Position numbers and translations under genes: made by a program
DNA from: Holophagaceae bacterium
GTDB lineage: Bacteria > Acidobacteriota > Holophagae > Holophagales > Holophagaceae
DNA: 64,000 nucleotides
NCBI GenBank assembly: GCA_016720465.1
Contig: JADKKO010000004.1
Coordinates: forward strand, 744,001-808,000
Direction: 5' to 3'
Notes under the pieces: model-generated
Seen by the model: only the letters and a program-made list of their open reading frames with translations
Databases searched by the model: none
What the model was told of the DNA's origin: nothing
Part shown: positions 1 through 7,722 of the stretch, piece by piece
How the letters are laid out: the number at the start of each line of letters is the position of its first letter
Numbering within the stretch: the first letter of the stretch is position 1

Positions 1-861
1 CTGGAGCTGGCGCAGCGGGAGCTCTGCTTCAAGGGCAGCGCGTGCGGGGCCTGCCAGGGCTGCAAAGCCTTCTGGACGGATCCGCTGCCCATCGAATTGC
101 CGAACCTGCTGCGCATCGCGCCCGAGGGCAAGGCGGGGATCATCAAGGTCGGCGCCGTCCGCGATTCGGACCTCGTGGAGGGCGGCGTCATCGCCTGGGC
201 TGCCATGGCTCCGCCGCCGCGGTGCCACCGCTGGATCCTGATCGAGGATGCCCACCGGCTCCACGGGGCCGCGGCCAACATGCTGCTGAAGACCCTGGAG
301 GAACCGCCGCCGGGCACCCATGTGGTCCTGATCACCCATCGCCCCGATGCGATGCTGCAGACCATACGGTCCCGCTGCGAGCGGATCGCCTTCGCTCCGC
401 TCTCGGGAGACGAAGCCTGGGCCGTGGCCCTCGCCAACGGCTGGGGCGAGGCAGAACGGGAAAGCTGGACGGCGCTCTCGGCGGGCTCGCTGCGGTTCCT
501 GGAACGGGATGCCTTCGAGCGCGCCGCCGCGCAGGTCGATGCCTGGCTGCGGCTGAGTTCAGGAACCTCCTTCCGCGACGCGGCCGGGCCCCTGGTTCCG
601 GACCGCACTTCCGAAATGGCGGTGAGCGAGCAGCTGCGCCAGCCATTGGAACTGCTCCTGGCGCTGCTCAACGATGCCGCCCGGTCCCGGTGCGGGGGAG
701 CGCCGTCCCTGGCGCCGTGGAAGGCCGGGATCGGGAAGCTCGCTCAGTCCTCGGCGGATCTGAAGCTTTCCCAGGAGCTCGTCTACCAGGCCCTGCGCCA
801 TCTTCCCCGCAATCCCTCGCCAGAGCCCGTGCTGCGGGAGATCGGGATGACGCTGAGATAG
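1..861 (+). CDS. holB: DNA polymerase III delta-prime subunit (5'-truncated by window edge)
   Basis: The frame is already open at base 1, so the start lies upstream of the window; 286 codons are visible. Delta-prime is the stator of the clamp-loader ATPase that opens the sliding clamp for the replicative polymerase. The visible part has the zinc-module cysteines (ACGACQGC, residues 15-22 of the fragment), then the AAA+ segment ILIEDAHRLH followed by AANMLLKTLEEPP, the classic delta-prime/tau signature, and a sensor-1 region ending in IRSRCERI. The C-terminal part is a diverged helical collar. It converges on the next gene with a 4-nt gap. Family is clear from the LLKTLEEPP motif; the symbol is assigned by family. 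Confidence 0.88.
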   Translation: MELAQRELCFKGSACGACQGCKAFWTDPLPIELPNLLRIAPEGKAGIIKVGAVRDSDLVEGGVIAWAAMAPPPRCHRWILIEDAHRLHGAAANMLLKTLEEPPPGTHVVLITHRPDAMLQTIRSRCERIAFAPLSGDEAWAVALANGWGEAERESWTALSAGSLRFLERDAFERAAAQVDAWLRLSSGTSFRDAAGPLVPDRTSEMAVSEQLRQPLELLLALLNDAARSRCGGAPSLAPWKAGIGKLAQSSADLKLSQELVYQALRHLPRNPSPEPVLREIGMTLR

Positions 862-865
862 GCCA

Positions 866-2071
866 TTATTTTTTGGGGTCGCGCGGCAGTTCGCAGGTCT
901 CGGCGCCGATGAAGCCCGCCAACCGTTCAAGCGCGGCCTCCAGGGCCTTCTTCCGGGGCCGGGTGGCCTTGACGCCGGGTTCCCACCAGAGCCCCTTCAC
1001 TTCCAGCAGGCCCTGGTCCCGGTGGAATTTGGGATCCAGGCGGCCCACGATCCGCTCGCCTTCGAGGATCGGCAGGACGTAATAGCCATAGGCGCGCTTG
1101 CCGTCCGGCACGAAGGCCTCGAACCGGTAATCGAACCCGAACACGCGCAGCGCCCGGGAGCGGTCCCGGAGCACCGGGTCGAAGGGACACAGCAGCCGTG
1201 TGCGGTCCGGCGCATCCGGAAGGCGCTTCAGGCGCGCCTCCCAATCCGCCGCCGCGTAGGCGGCCCGCGGTCCGGAGCCATCGGCGCTTTCCACGCTCAC
1301 AGCCGCGATGCGGCCGGCCCTGGCTTCCCGTTCGCACCAGGCCTTGACCTGGGCGATATCCAGGTCGGCCCAGAAATCCGCCAGTTCCTTCGGCGAAGCC
1401 ACCGCCAGCCGCTCCAGCGCCGACGAGCAGGCCCAGTGGATGTGGGCTTCTTCATCGGGCTCGGGCTCAGCATGCGCATGGGGCAGCACCCGCTCGGTGA
1501 GATCGTAGACCTTGTGGAAATGGACCCGCTTGGCGATGGCCAGCTCGCCCGTGCGCCACAGGAAATCCAGCGCCGCCTTCTGGGGCTTCCAGCCCCACCA
1601 GGGCCCGCGTTTTTCCGGATGCTCGAAGTCCGCACTCTTCAGCGGGCCTTCCCGGGTGATGCGCTCCAGGACCTGGGCCACCACCTGCCCGCCCTCCACG
1701 CCGCGGAAATGGTACTGCCACCAGGCATTGCCCTGGATGCGCGCCCGGTCCTTCCGGAACCGCGGCTTCCAGTGGGAAAACCATTCCACCGGGATGGCCG
1801 AGGCGTCGTGGGTCCAATGCTCGAAAAGGGAGCGGTCCTGCTCCAGGGCGCGGGCGAACTGCTCCTGGCTGAACCCATCCAGGCGCGTGTGCAGCGTCAG
1901 GTTGTGGGCCCGTTCCACCACATTGATGGAGTCCATCTGCACGAAGCCCAGACGCCTGATGAGCTTCGCCAGGGAGGTCTTCGTGGCGCGCCCCTCCGGG
2001 TCGTCCAGCAGGCCCTGGGCGCCCATGAACAGGCGCCGGGCGGCATCAGGCGGGATCAATGCGGAAGGCAC
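866..2071 (-). CDS. AlkX/YcaQ-family winged-helix DNA glycosylase-like protein
   Basis: A 401-residue protein of the HTH_42 (AlkZ/YcaQ) superfamily, which includes glycosylases that unhook DNA interstrand crosslinks and bulky lesions. The catalytic-region motif is QMD at residues 45-47 (FVQMDSINVV). This is the Q-x-D form typical of the AlkX/YcaQ branch rather than the Q-x-Q of AlkZ. The remainder holds tandem winged helices and a C-terminal beta domain (LCPFDPVLRDRSRALRVFGF and YGYYVLPIL). The start is GTG, 3 nt after the stop of the diguanylate cyclase on the same strand, so the two are probably co-transcribed. Substrate is inferred from family only. Confidence 0.82.
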   Translation of the reverse strand: MPSALIPPDAARRLFMGAQGLLDDPEGRATKTSLAKLIRRLGFVQMDSINVVERAHNLTLHTRLDGFSQEQFARALEQDRSLFEHWTHDASAIPVEWFSHWKPRFRKDRARIQGNAWWQYHFRGVEGGQVVAQVLERITREGPLKSADFEHPEKRGPWWGWKPQKAALDFLWRTGELAIAKRVHFHKVYDLTERVLPHAHAEPEPDEEAHIHWACSSALERLAVASPKELADFWADLDIAQVKAWCEREARAGRIAAVSVESADGSGPRAAYAAADWEARLKRLPDAPDRTRLLCPFDPVLRDRSRALRVFGFDYRFEAFVPDGKRAYGYYVLPILEGERIVGRLDPKFHRDQGLLEVKGLWWEPGVKATRPRKKALEAALERLAGFIGAETCELPRDPKK

Positions 2072-2074
2072 GGG

Positions 2075-3028
2075 TCAGAGCTGGGAATCGAATTCCACCC
2101 GGTCGCGCCCCAGGTTCTTCGCACGGTACAGCGCCACGTCCGCGCGCGCCAGCAGCGATCCGGCATTGGCGTCCGCATCATGGACCTGGGCCACGCCCAG
2201 GCTGACCTTCACGTAGAACGGCGTGCCGTCCGGCCGGCTCACGGGCTCGGCCTTGATCGCGTTGCGCAGGTTCTCGGCCACGCTCACGGCTTCGTGCCCA
2301 TGGGTCTCCGGGAGCACCACCAGGAATTCCTCCCCGCCGATGCGGCCCACCTGGTCGCTCCCCCGCAGCCGCCCGAGCAGGATCATGCCGAAGGTCTGCA
2401 GCACGAGATCGCCCGTGGCATGGCCATAGGTGTCATTGACGGCTTTGAAGAAATCCAGGTCCGCGAGGATCACGGAGAGGGGCCGCTTGTAGCGCCGCGC
2501 CAGGTCGAAATGCTTCTCCAGGTGGCCCAGCACCGTCGCGCGGTTGCCCACGCCGGTCAGGGGGTCCACGGTGGTCTGGGTCAGGACCACTTCGTGGTAG
2601 TGGCGTTCCATGTCGTCCAGGCGCTTGAGCTTGAAGGCGTGGCTGCCGACCCGGATCACGTCGCCGTTGTTCAGCTCCGTGGGCTCGGCGCCGGCCACCA
2701 GGCGTTTTCCGTTCACGAAGGTGCCATTGGTGGAGCCCAGATCCTGGAGCGTCACCGAAACCGCCTGCCCCTCGTCCATCACCACATCGATCCTCGAGTG
2801 CAGGCGGCTCACCTCGGCCTCGGCCAGGCAGATGTCGTTTTCCGCGGAGCGGCCGATGACCATGCCCTTGGGGCGCAAGGTGATGACTTCGCCGATGGGA
2901 TGCCCCACGTAGCGGATCAGCGCCCATTCCTCGAAAGGGGAATTCGAGCGCAGATAGGCCGAGCTGGCCGCCATGGTGGCGCCATCCAGGTCGAAGGTGT
3001 TGTCTTGGGTCGGGCGTTTCGGATCCAT
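2075..3028 (-). CDS. FHA-GGDEF diguanylate cyclase
   Basis: 317 residues, cytoplasmic, no membrane segment. The N-terminal FHA phosphothreonine-recognition domain spans about residues 45-135, with GR at 59-60, SRLH at 74-77 and GSTNG at 98-102. The C-terminal GGDEF domain spans about 150-317. The active site is GGEEF (231-235), with an upstream acidic metal ligand near D190 (ILADLDFFK). An RxxD sequence (RGSD, 222-225) lies five residues before GGEEF, the usual product-inhibition I-site, so a functional, feedback-regulated c-di-GMP synthase is predicted. FHA control suggests input from a Ser/Thr kinase; one is encoded at 44396-46222, though any link is inference. It is divergent from the hybrid kinase at 3192. 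Confidence 0.9.
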   Translation of the reverse strand: MDPKRPTQDNTFDLDGATMAASSAYLRSNSPFEEWALIRYVGHPIGEVITLRPKGMVIGRSAENDICLAEAEVSRLHSRIDVVMDEGQAVSVTLQDLGSTNGTFVNGKRLVAGAEPTELNNGDVIRVGSHAFKLKRLDDMERHYHEVVLTQTTVDPLTGVGNRATVLGHLEKHFDLARRYKRPLSVILADLDFFKAVNDTYGHATGDLVLQTFGMILLGRLRGSDQVGRIGGEEFLVVLPETHGHEAVSVAENLRNAIKAEPVSRPDGTPFYVKVSLGVAQVHDADANAGSLLARADVALYRAKNLGRDRVEFDSQL

Positions 3029-3191
3029 GCCGTTGTGGGGGAATACGCCAAGGGTAGCACCTCAAGGATTTCGGAGGCCCGAAGGATTGCCACCCCAGGC
3101 CGGCCTGCATCGGCCATGGATTCGGCAAAAACTTCCTGGCTTCCCAGGTCCGGAATCTGTCGTACCTTCAATTCAATTCCCAGGAGGTCCA

Positions 3192-5120
3192 TTGGCGCCG
3201 CGTCCCCCGGAGATGCTCGAGGCTTTGTATGTGCACGCCTTCCAGTTCATGGGGGTGCTGGATGCCGGGGGAAGGGTGCTGACGACCAATCCCTCCGCCT
3301 TGGAGATCATCGGGATAGGGGAGGAAGAAGTCATCGGCCAGCCCTTCTGGGAAACGCCCTGGTGGTCCCACGATCCCAGGGCCCAGGCGGACGTGAAGGA
3401 CGCCATCGCGAAGGCTTCCGCCGGGAGCTTCGTCCGCCTGGAAGCGACCCACCTTGGCGTGGACGGGAAGGTGCGGGTGGTGGATTTTTCCCTGACGCCC
3501 TTCAGGGACGGATCGGGGCAGGTCCGCTGGCTCTTCCCCGAAGGGCGGGACGTCACGGACCGCAAGCAGGCCGAGCAGGCCCTCCGGGAAAGCGAGGAGA
3601 AATTCCGCCAGATCTACCAGAGAAGCTACGACGGAATCCTGCTCCTCGACGGGGACCGGTTTGTGGACTGCAACCCGGCGGTGCTGGAGATGATGCGCTG
3701 CAGCGAGCCGGAATTGATGCGGATGCACCCCTGGGAACTCTCGCCACCCGCCCAGCCTGACGGCCGCCCCAGCCCCGAAAAGGCCCTCGAGATGATCCGC
3801 CTGGCCCATGCGAAGGGCGGCCACCGTTTCGAATGGATGCACCGGCGGACCGATGGGGAGGACTTCCCCGTGGAGGTCACCCTCACGCCCTTCCCGCTCA
3901 GCGGCCGGGAGATGCTCTACACCACCTGGCGGGACATCACCGACCGGAAGCGCGAGGAGCGGGAACGCATGGCCTTGGAGCGCCAGGTCCTGCATGCGCA
4001 GAAGCTGGAGAGCCTGGGCATCCTTGCGGGAGGCATCGCCCACGACTTCAACAACCTCATGACGGCGATGATGGGCCACCTCGACCTGGCGGCGCTCGAG
4101 CTGCCCGAAGGCCACAAGGCCCTGGGCCACATCCGGATCATGGAGGGCATCCTGGGGCGGGCCACGGACCTGACGCGGCAGATGCTCGCCTATTCAGGCA
4201 GGGGCCGCTTCATCGTAGGCCCGACGGATCTGAGCACAGTGGCCCGCGAGATGGCGACGCTGCTGTCCGCGTCCCTCTCGAAAAAGGTCGGCCTGGAGCT
4301 GGAACTGCCCGGGGATCTGCCGTCGCTGGAGGGCGATGCGGCCCAGCTTCAGCAGGTGCTGCTGAATCTGGTCACCAATGCCTCGGACGCCATCGGGGAC
4401 CAGCCTGGACGCATCCGGATCGCCACCGGGCTGGCCAGGCTGGATTCCGAGGACGCCGCGGGCCTCCGCGCGGAGCTTCCGCCCAGGCCAGGGGACTATG
4501 TGTTCCTTGAAGTCAGCGACACCGGGTGCGGCATCGCTCCGGAATTCCAGACCCGGATCTTCGACCCCTTCTTCTCCACCAAGGATGCCGGGCGAGGCCT
4601 CGGGCTCTCGGCCCTGCTGGGGATCCTGCGAGCCCACCAAGGCGCGCTTGGGATGGACAGCGTCCCCGGCGAAGGCACCACCTTCCGCCTCTACTTCCCC
4701 AGCGCAGGGCGCCACGTCACCGCCAAGGCAGAGGCCGTGGAGATCCAGACCGCCTTGCCCCCGGGGCTCCGCGTGCTCCTGGTGGACGACGAGGAGAACA
4801 TCCGGACCGCCACCCGCCATCTCCTGGAGAGCATGGGGTGCCAGGTGGCCGTGGCCGGCGATGGCGTCGAGGCCATCGAGAAGCTGGCCTCCAGCGAACC
4901 CTGTTCCATCGTGATCCTGGATCTCATGATGCCGAGGATGGATGGCCGGCAGACGCTCGCGGTGCTTCAGAAGGACCATCCGGACCTGCCCGTGGTCCTG
5001 TGCAGCGGCTACAGCGAGCAGGAGATCCTCGGTGAATGGAACGGGGTCTTCCTGGCGAAACCCTACACGCGCGAAAAGCTCAAGGCCGCCCTCCTGCGGG
5101 CCCTGGCGGATCGGAGCTGA
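3192..5120 (+). CDS. PAS-PAS hybrid sensor histidine kinase with C-terminal receiver
   Basis: 642 residues if translation starts at TTG 3192, which follows an AGGAGG at 3182-3187; the frame is open further upstream but without a comparable site. Two PAS sensor domains (about 10-125 and 135-250, each ending in DVTDRK/DITDRK) precede HisKA with the phospho-accepting H284 (GGIAHDFNN). The HATPase domain has N, G1 and G2 boxes (NLVTNASDA, DTGCGI, GRGLGLS). The receiver domain carries D577 (ILDLMMPRMDG) and K623 (LAKPYT). There is no transmembrane segment, so it is a soluble sensor. The HDFNN-type H-box plus fused receiver is typical of hybrid kinases that act through phosphorelay or by self-control. 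Partner regulator not visible. Confidence 0.9.
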   Translation: MAPRPPEMLEALYVHAFQFMGVLDAGGRVLTTNPSALEIIGIGEEEVIGQPFWETPWWSHDPRAQADVKDAIAKASAGSFVRLEATHLGVDGKVRVVDFSLTPFRDGSGQVRWLFPEGRDVTDRKQAEQALRESEEKFRQIYQRSYDGILLLDGDRFVDCNPAVLEMMRCSEPELMRMHPWELSPPAQPDGRPSPEKALEMIRLAHAKGGHRFEWMHRRTDGEDFPVEVTLTPFPLSGREMLYTTWRDITDRKREERERMALERQVLHAQKLESLGILAGGIAHDFNNLMTAMMGHLDLAALELPEGHKALGHIRIMEGILGRATDLTRQMLAYSGRGRFIVGPTDLSTVAREMATLLSASLSKKVGLELELPGDLPSLEGDAAQLQQVLLNLVTNASDAIGDQPGRIRIATGLARLDSEDAAGLRAELPPRPGDYVFLEVSDTGCGIAPEFQTRIFDPFFSTKDAGRGLGLSALLGILRAHQGALGMDSVPGEGTTFRLYFPSAGRHVTAKAEAVEIQTALPPGLRVLLVDDEENIRTATRHLLESMGCQVAVAGDGVEAIEKLASSEPCSIVILDLMMPRMDGRQTLAVLQKDHPDLPVVLCSGYSEQEILGEWNGVFLAKPYTREKLKAALLRALADRS

Positions 5121-5600
5121 TCAAAGCTCCAGGCGCCGTTCCGTCTTCGGGCAAGTTTCGGGATGTCGGCCGGGCGGAGGTCCGTGGGTCAACCCACCCA
5201 CCCAGCGGGCGGGGAGAGCGCGGGGGGGGGGCGGCGCCCGGGCGGCCCGGCCCGCGGCGGGGCCGGCCCCGCGGGGGCGGGGGCCCGCGGGGGGCGGGGG
5301 GGGGGGGGGGGGCCCCCCCGGCGGCGCCGCGCGCCCGGGTGAAGTGGCCATGGGCTTCTTCAGGTGGACCAATTTCGATGAGAAATCGATGGTGAATTCA
5401 AGGTTTCCTTCGCTCTCCGCGAGCTGCTTCAACAGGCCCATCGGTGAAGGGTCCACACCTGGACTTTCCGCTGCCTGCATGGCTATCGCGCTTCTTGGCA
5501 TGGTGTTGGCCGCCTGCACAATGGCCGACCAGGGGACGAGGGCTTCGCCGCTGCGGGCAACCTGTGTGCGGACCTGATTCACGACCCCCAGCCAATCCAT
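5121..5600 (-). CDS. Hypothetical protein with abnormal low-complexity C-terminus
   Basis: Starts at ATG 5600 behind a good GGAGG (5605-5609). The first 85 or so residues (MDWLGVVNQVRTQVARSG... to HLKKPMATS) look like ordinary protein with no recognised family. From about residue 87 onward the frame runs through the G/C-only tract and becomes a Pro/Ala/Gly/Arg string (GGPPPPPPPPAG) before ending at 5121 next to the hybrid-kinase stop. The C-terminal half is therefore suspect. Either the gene is truncated by a rearrangement or the tract is a sequence or assembly fault. The N-terminal half is probably a real gene of the accessory block; product unknown. Confidence 0.4.
   Translation of the reverse strand: MDWLGVVNQVRTQVARSGEALVPWSAIVQAANTMPRSAIAMQAAESPGVDPSPMGLLKQLAESEGNLEFTIDFSSKLVHLKKPMATSPGRAAPPGGPPPPPPPPAGPRPRGAGPAAGRAARAPPPPRALPARWVGGLTHGPPPGRHPETCPKTERRLEL
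5218..5339. repeat. 122-bp tract of only G and C, with a 17-G run
   Basis: No A or T occurs between 5218 and 5339. It contains a G10 run near 5222, then alternating G and C blocks, and a 17-base G run at 5296-5312 followed at once by seven C. Such a composition is far outside even this GC-rich genome and sits exactly where the core sequence meets the AT-richer block. It may be an assembly or polishing artefact, or a real G-quadruplex-prone element. Confidence 0.9.
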
Positions 5601-6034
5601 CGCGCCTCCGTGTTCGGTAGTTGCAGAGCGTGATCTGGCCGAACCTGGACATAAAAAAATTTCCGCGAACGGTAGAGGTTCGAGGGGCGAACGGCAGATG
5701 GATTCCCCAGGGATGGATACGAGCTGGATAGCCAACCCTAGCTCGGGGTCTTGGCTATCACTCCCCTTTAAACCGGAGTCCCTGCTCATGGAGATTCATT
5801 AGAAACGTACGGTCCTCCTTTTGGGCCGCGACACCTTCCGCTTTTTGCTTGCCGTCAAACCGGCGTCCTTCAGGCGTTGGTTCAGCAGAATGCGGACGCT
5901 GGCTCCCTCTGCATGTACCTGCCAAGTCAAGATCCTGAAGGGGCCGTCGATTTGGGTGGTGGGGACACGCTTTTCTTTTTTTCAGGCATGGGGTTTCTGC
6001 CGAGTTAAGGGTTGGCGAAATTAAGAGATGTTGC
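5601..6034. other. Gene-poor interval with one strong hairpin (5727-5759)
   Basis: No convincing coding frame is seen on either strand. The interval holds a perfect 9-bp inverted repeat, GATAGCCAA at 5727-5735 and TTGGCTATC at 5751-5759, with an inner CCC/GGG pairing in the loop. No T-tract follows on either strand, so a rho-independent terminator is not supported. A short plus-strand frame at 5821-6024 lacks a ribosome site and family signal. Confidence 0.5.
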
Positions 6035-6156
6035 GCCTAACGAACAAAGTTAAACGGCCCACCGAGGGCCGGAAACCTAAAGCATGACGGTAGTCGAGCA
6101 CGGTTGGGTCCGGGTTGAACGAGAGGTTAGAGTCCGACTTGAACGATGGGTTAGTT
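6035..6156 (-). repeat. Integron attC-like recombination site with a duplicated left half
   Basis: Read on the minus strand: R'' CTCTAAC (6132-6126), L'' GTTCAAC (6120-6114), a central hairpin region, L' GTTTAAC (6055-6049), and R' GTTAGGC (6041-6035), which fits the GTTRRRY consensus. L'' has one extra C relative to L' (GTT-C-AA against TTAAC), the extrahelical base characteristic of attC. R'' pairs CTAAC/GTTAG. R'' departs from RYYYAAC at its first base. A second left half (CTAAC 6154-6150, GTTCAAG 6144-6138) precedes it as a 24-nt imperfect tandem copy and overlaps the stop codon of the protease gene, as is usual in cassettes. No integrase is present in the window. Confidence 0.6.
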
Positions 6157-6855
6157 TTCGGGGGACACAGAAGGAGGTTGATCTTTTGACTGCTCTTCTT
6201 CCATTTTACGAGCTTCATCGAGTGACCTAACAGTTTGGAGCGCTTCATGGAACGAAGTGATGTCCTGGGCTCGTAGCAACCCTGGTAGAGAGGCTCCGCC
6301 AACACGATTGGAGATATATGCAGAAATAGAACCTACAAGCTCTGGTTGATTGCCAGTCAATGCATCGAAGACTGGACCACCACTGACCCCGTTGATCGCC
6401 ACTCCATCAATTAGATAGCAATCGTCATTAAATAAAAAGGCACTGACAGATCCAGTGAAGAAGCAAAGTTCTGGATATGCAACGGACGGGAAACCGACCC
6501 AGGCCAAAACAACACCAACTTTCTTGATTTGTTTTACATCCATTAGAGGAAGAGGACTTTCCGGAAGAGGAAGAGTCCCGGTGGGGACTAGAATACTTGC
6601 GGAATCGCGTTTCCGATCAAGGAAGACAACGCGTTCATGGCCTTGTAGGAAGACTTCCTGACCAGAGGTGTGGTGAATTATTTTGATGGGTTGCTTCCAA
6701 GCGTGAGCTCTATCCACCACATGAGCAGCTGTGGCAATTGCCGCTAGTGACCTGTCAGCGTTATAACCAAATAAAAACCCAGTCCCTGCTCCATCTGGTG
6801 TCTCTATGCGAAGAATGTGTGGCAGTACCTTTTCGTATGCTTCGTGCCAATGCAT
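6151..6855 (-). CDS. Trypsin-like serine protease, cytoplasmic
   Basis: 234 residues from ATG 6855, which has an ideal AAGGAG 8 nt upstream (6869-6864); a GTG nine bases further out would overlap that site. The chymotrypsin-fold triad is visible as H45 (TAAHVVD), D84 (KRDSASI) and S158 in GVSGGPVF. There is no signal peptide or membrane segment, so the enzyme is predicted to act inside the cell, unlike DegP-type proteases, and no PDZ domain follows. It is flanked by attC-like sites and ends inside one, so it looks like the gene of a mobile cassette. Base composition is clearly less GC-rich than the flanking core. Similar small trypsin-like proteins occur in defence and stress loci; the role here is unknown. 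Confidence 0.8.
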   Translation of the reverse strand: MHWHEAYEKVLPHILRIETPDGAGTGFLFGYNADRSLAAIATAAHVVDRAHAWKQPIKIIHHTSGQEVFLQGHERVVFLDRKRDSASILVPTGTLPLPESPLPLMDVKQIKKVGVVLAWVGFPSVAYPELCFFTGSVSAFLFNDDCYLIDGVAINGVSGGPVFDALTGNQPELVGSISAYISNRVGGASLPGLLRAQDITSFHEALQTVRSLDEARKMEEEQSKDQPPSVSPEN

Positions 6856-6875
6856 GATCCGCACTCCTTGTGGAA

Positions 6876-7010
6876 GCTGACGAACAAAGTTAACCGGTCC
6901 GATCGCGAGCCGAAGATTGAAAGCATGACGGTATCAGACATGAGGTCTATGCATGAGGTCTATGCTTCCTGAACCTTCGTACAAAGGCTGTGACTCAACT
7001 CCCAGCCACA
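6876..7010 (-). repeat. Degenerate attC-like site with a 13-bp tandem repeat
   Basis: The stretch at 6876-6933 is a diverged copy of the right half of the 6035 site. Both share CGAACAAAGTTAA, a central G/C palindromic segment and AAGCATGACGGTA in the same order. The R' position reads GTCAGC instead of GTTRRRY. The left half is not clear; in its place is a perfect 13-bp tandem duplication, ATGAGGTCTATGC, at 6940-6965. The site lies between the stop of one minus-strand gene (7012) and the leader of the next (6855), where a cassette boundary would be. Confidence 0.4.
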
Positions 7011-7011
7011 T

Positions 7012-7722
7012 TCATGCAAGCAGGGGAAGAACAGTCGTTGCCAATATCCCCTTTTCTGGGATTCCGCCCCAGAGATGAGTTTCAAGAATTTCATCAATTA
7101 TCGCCATCGCGTGACCACTTAACCGCCAGGGGGTTTTCTCGTAGAAATCTCGCTCCTTCGCCGGAACTGATTGGATCTGATCAAAGCGAAGGATAGATGG
7201 AAATCCTCCCGGGATTGGGAGCTCCTCATAAAAAAATTGTGAGAATCGAAGTCGCTGGACCATCTCCAATAATTCCGCAGAATACCTCGGAAGCTCCCCA
7301 GGCTTTACCACCGTGTAATAGGGTGCAACCTGAATGCATGGAACCGTTCGGGAATGAGGTTTTCCCTGAACCAGATTGTGCGGAATATCTTGGCCTGGGA
7401 GACCAAGAACCAATGCTGGCCGTTTTTTAACGACCCTCAAGGTGTAATGTCCATCTTCGACCGAAGGCAACATCGCGATGGGAAGATCCTGAGGTACATC
7501 AGGAGAGGTTAGTGTGTATTGTTCCGCCGTGATGAGCTTTGCAGCGAAGTGGTCGTTGGGCTCATTGGGTTTTCGCTGAACCACCAATCGGACGTGCATA
7601 CCTGTGTGGAAAGGGACCAAAACCCAGACTACGCTTCCACGCATTACGCTTGGATTTGCTTCACGAATCCACCAGTATTCAGACCCTGCAAGAGCCTGCA
7701 CAGAAAGTTCAGGAAAGGCCAT
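7012..7722 (-). CDS. Putative toxin partner of the Panacea gene (unrecognised; weak PemK/MazF-like resemblance)
   Basis: 236 residues from ATG 7722, which overlaps the stop of the upstream Panacea-domain gene by 14 nt, so the two are translationally coupled. No family is recognised with confidence. The segments RGSVVWVLVPF and KKRPALVLGLPG resemble the first strand and the RPALVL motif of PemK/MazF-fold ribonucleases, but the protein is about twice their length and the order is not a clean match. No signal peptide or membrane helix is seen. In panAT systems the Panacea protein is the antitoxin and its immediate neighbour the toxin, which makes this the toxin candidate by position. Base composition is AT-richer than the core. 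Confidence 0.6.
   Translation of the reverse strand: MAFPELSVQALAGSEYWWIREANPSVMRGSVVWVLVPFHTGMHVRLVVQRKPNEPNDHFAAKLITAEQYTLTSPDVPQDLPIAMLPSVEDGHYTLRVVKKRPALVLGLPGQDIPHNLVQGKPHSRTVPCIQVAPYYTVVKPGELPRYSAELLEMVQRLRFSQFFYEELPIPGGFPSILRFDQIQSVPAKERDFYEKTPWRLSGHAMAIIDEILETHLWGGIPEKGILATTVLPLLA

Noticed and set aside
1022..3760. Very long open frame on the plus strand across the AlkX-like and cyclase genes
   Set aside because: It is antisense to two recognised genes and caused by high third-position GC; the protein is a His/Arg/Gly-rich string with no domain.
5821..6024. 67-codon plus-strand frame
   Set aside because: No ribosome site, no family signal, and opposite to the other genes of the block.
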